Assembly (NCBI GenBank): GCA_032191485.1
Contig: JAVDOI010000019.1
Span: forward strand, 3,778,282 to 3,842,281
Reading direction: 5' to 3'
DNA length: 64,000 nucleotides
Source of the DNA: Leptoclinus maculatus
Taxonomy: Eukaryota > Chordata > Actinopteri > Perciformes > Stichaeidae
The notes under the pieces were generated by a model, which was given only the letters and a program-made list of their open reading frames with translations, searched no databases and had not been told where the DNA came from. The position numbers and the translations under genes were made by a program. How positions within the stretch are numbered: the first letter of the stretch is position 1; every line of letters begins with the position of its first letter. This document shows, in pieces, positions 63,550 through 64,000 of the stretch.

Positions 63550-64000
63550 GTGAGTGAAACCGTCACACCACAGTCGTCCAGTACAGAGTCTGCAGTGGCC
63601 AGCGTGTAATGAGAGGCATAATGAGACAGTTTAGGAGTCAAATCCATCAATTTGAACCATGCTCATCTTAGTATCCCTAGACTAGTAAGTGAAGTCTAAG
63701 TACACAACACATCCTCCCTTTTGAAGTAAAGCTTTTGAAGTCCTGCCTCTACATCAGACCAGCTAAATAAACTGCTCAGGTGACCAATTAACCGTACTAT
63801 GTACCCAGACAGATACACGCTCAGTGCCACAAGTCAGTGCAGTTGGAGAGGGTTGTTGATTGAGGACACGTGCGCAACAAGCATGCCTGAAGTATCGTCT
63901 TGCATTTACTGATTTAGTTCAGTTCACTTGCATCGGAGAAACCTCACCAAGGCCAACCTAAATAACTGATGAGGGCAGAGACCAGATTATCAGTAGTGCA
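63550..64000 (+). other. Start of slc2a13 intron 4
   Basis: Donor at|gtgagt after 63549. Noncoding to the window edge; nothing else recognised. Confidence 0.8.

Overview
The window looks like teleost (probably percomorph) nuclear DNA. The genes are vertebrate and split into many short exons with GT-AG introns. Long (TG)n and (TC)n microsatellites are abundant, and the dispersed elements (tRNA-derived SINE, hAT, gypsy and LINE remnants, MITE-like families) are of the kind common in fish genomes. No bacterial, plasmid, phage or CRISPR feature is present. All exon boundaries below were worked out by eye from reading frame, splice consensus and intron phase; no alignment program was run.

Layout. 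(1) 1-3808, minus: the 5' half of an organic anion transporter gene of the SLCO1/OATP1 subfamily, running off the left edge, with likely 5' UTR exons up to about 4.3 kb. (2) 4.3-10.2 kb: a transposon graveyard with a possible retroelement LTR, LINE RNase H, hAT N-terminus, SINE and gypsy pol fragments. (3) 10303-28263, minus: a complete secreted gel-forming mucin. I could assemble 42 coding exons whose lengths sum to 6771 nt (2256 codons plus stop). The order is signal peptide, D1, D2, D', D3, a Thr/Pro/Ser exon of ten 46-residue repeats, a GDPH-containing D4, VWC-type Cys-rich segments and a C-terminal cystine knot. One intron carries an intact-looking hAT element with a perfect 8-bp target duplication. 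(4) 28.3-33.0 kb: divergent intergenic space with a fossil hAT transposase split by a nested inverted-repeat element. (5) 33047 to the right edge, plus: the first four coding exons of slc2a13 (HMIT, proton/myo-inositol cotransporter), with introns of 7.9, 1.5 and 20.1 kb holding microsatellites, dispersed repeats and possible conserved noncoding DNA.

Relation of the genes. The three genes are functionally unrelated (organic anion transport, mucus gel, inositol transport). The useful signal is positional: the mucin and slc2a13 are divergent neighbours, as human MUC19 and SLC2A13 are, but LRRK2, which lies between them in human, is absent here, and the mucin has a GDPH D4 module more typical of MUC2/MUC5. 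I found no wholly new biological system. The points most worth checking are the mucin's identity, its repeat array, a furin-like site after the repeats, a D3 exon lacking an AG acceptor, and an in-frame stop-free 114-nt intron in the transporter.
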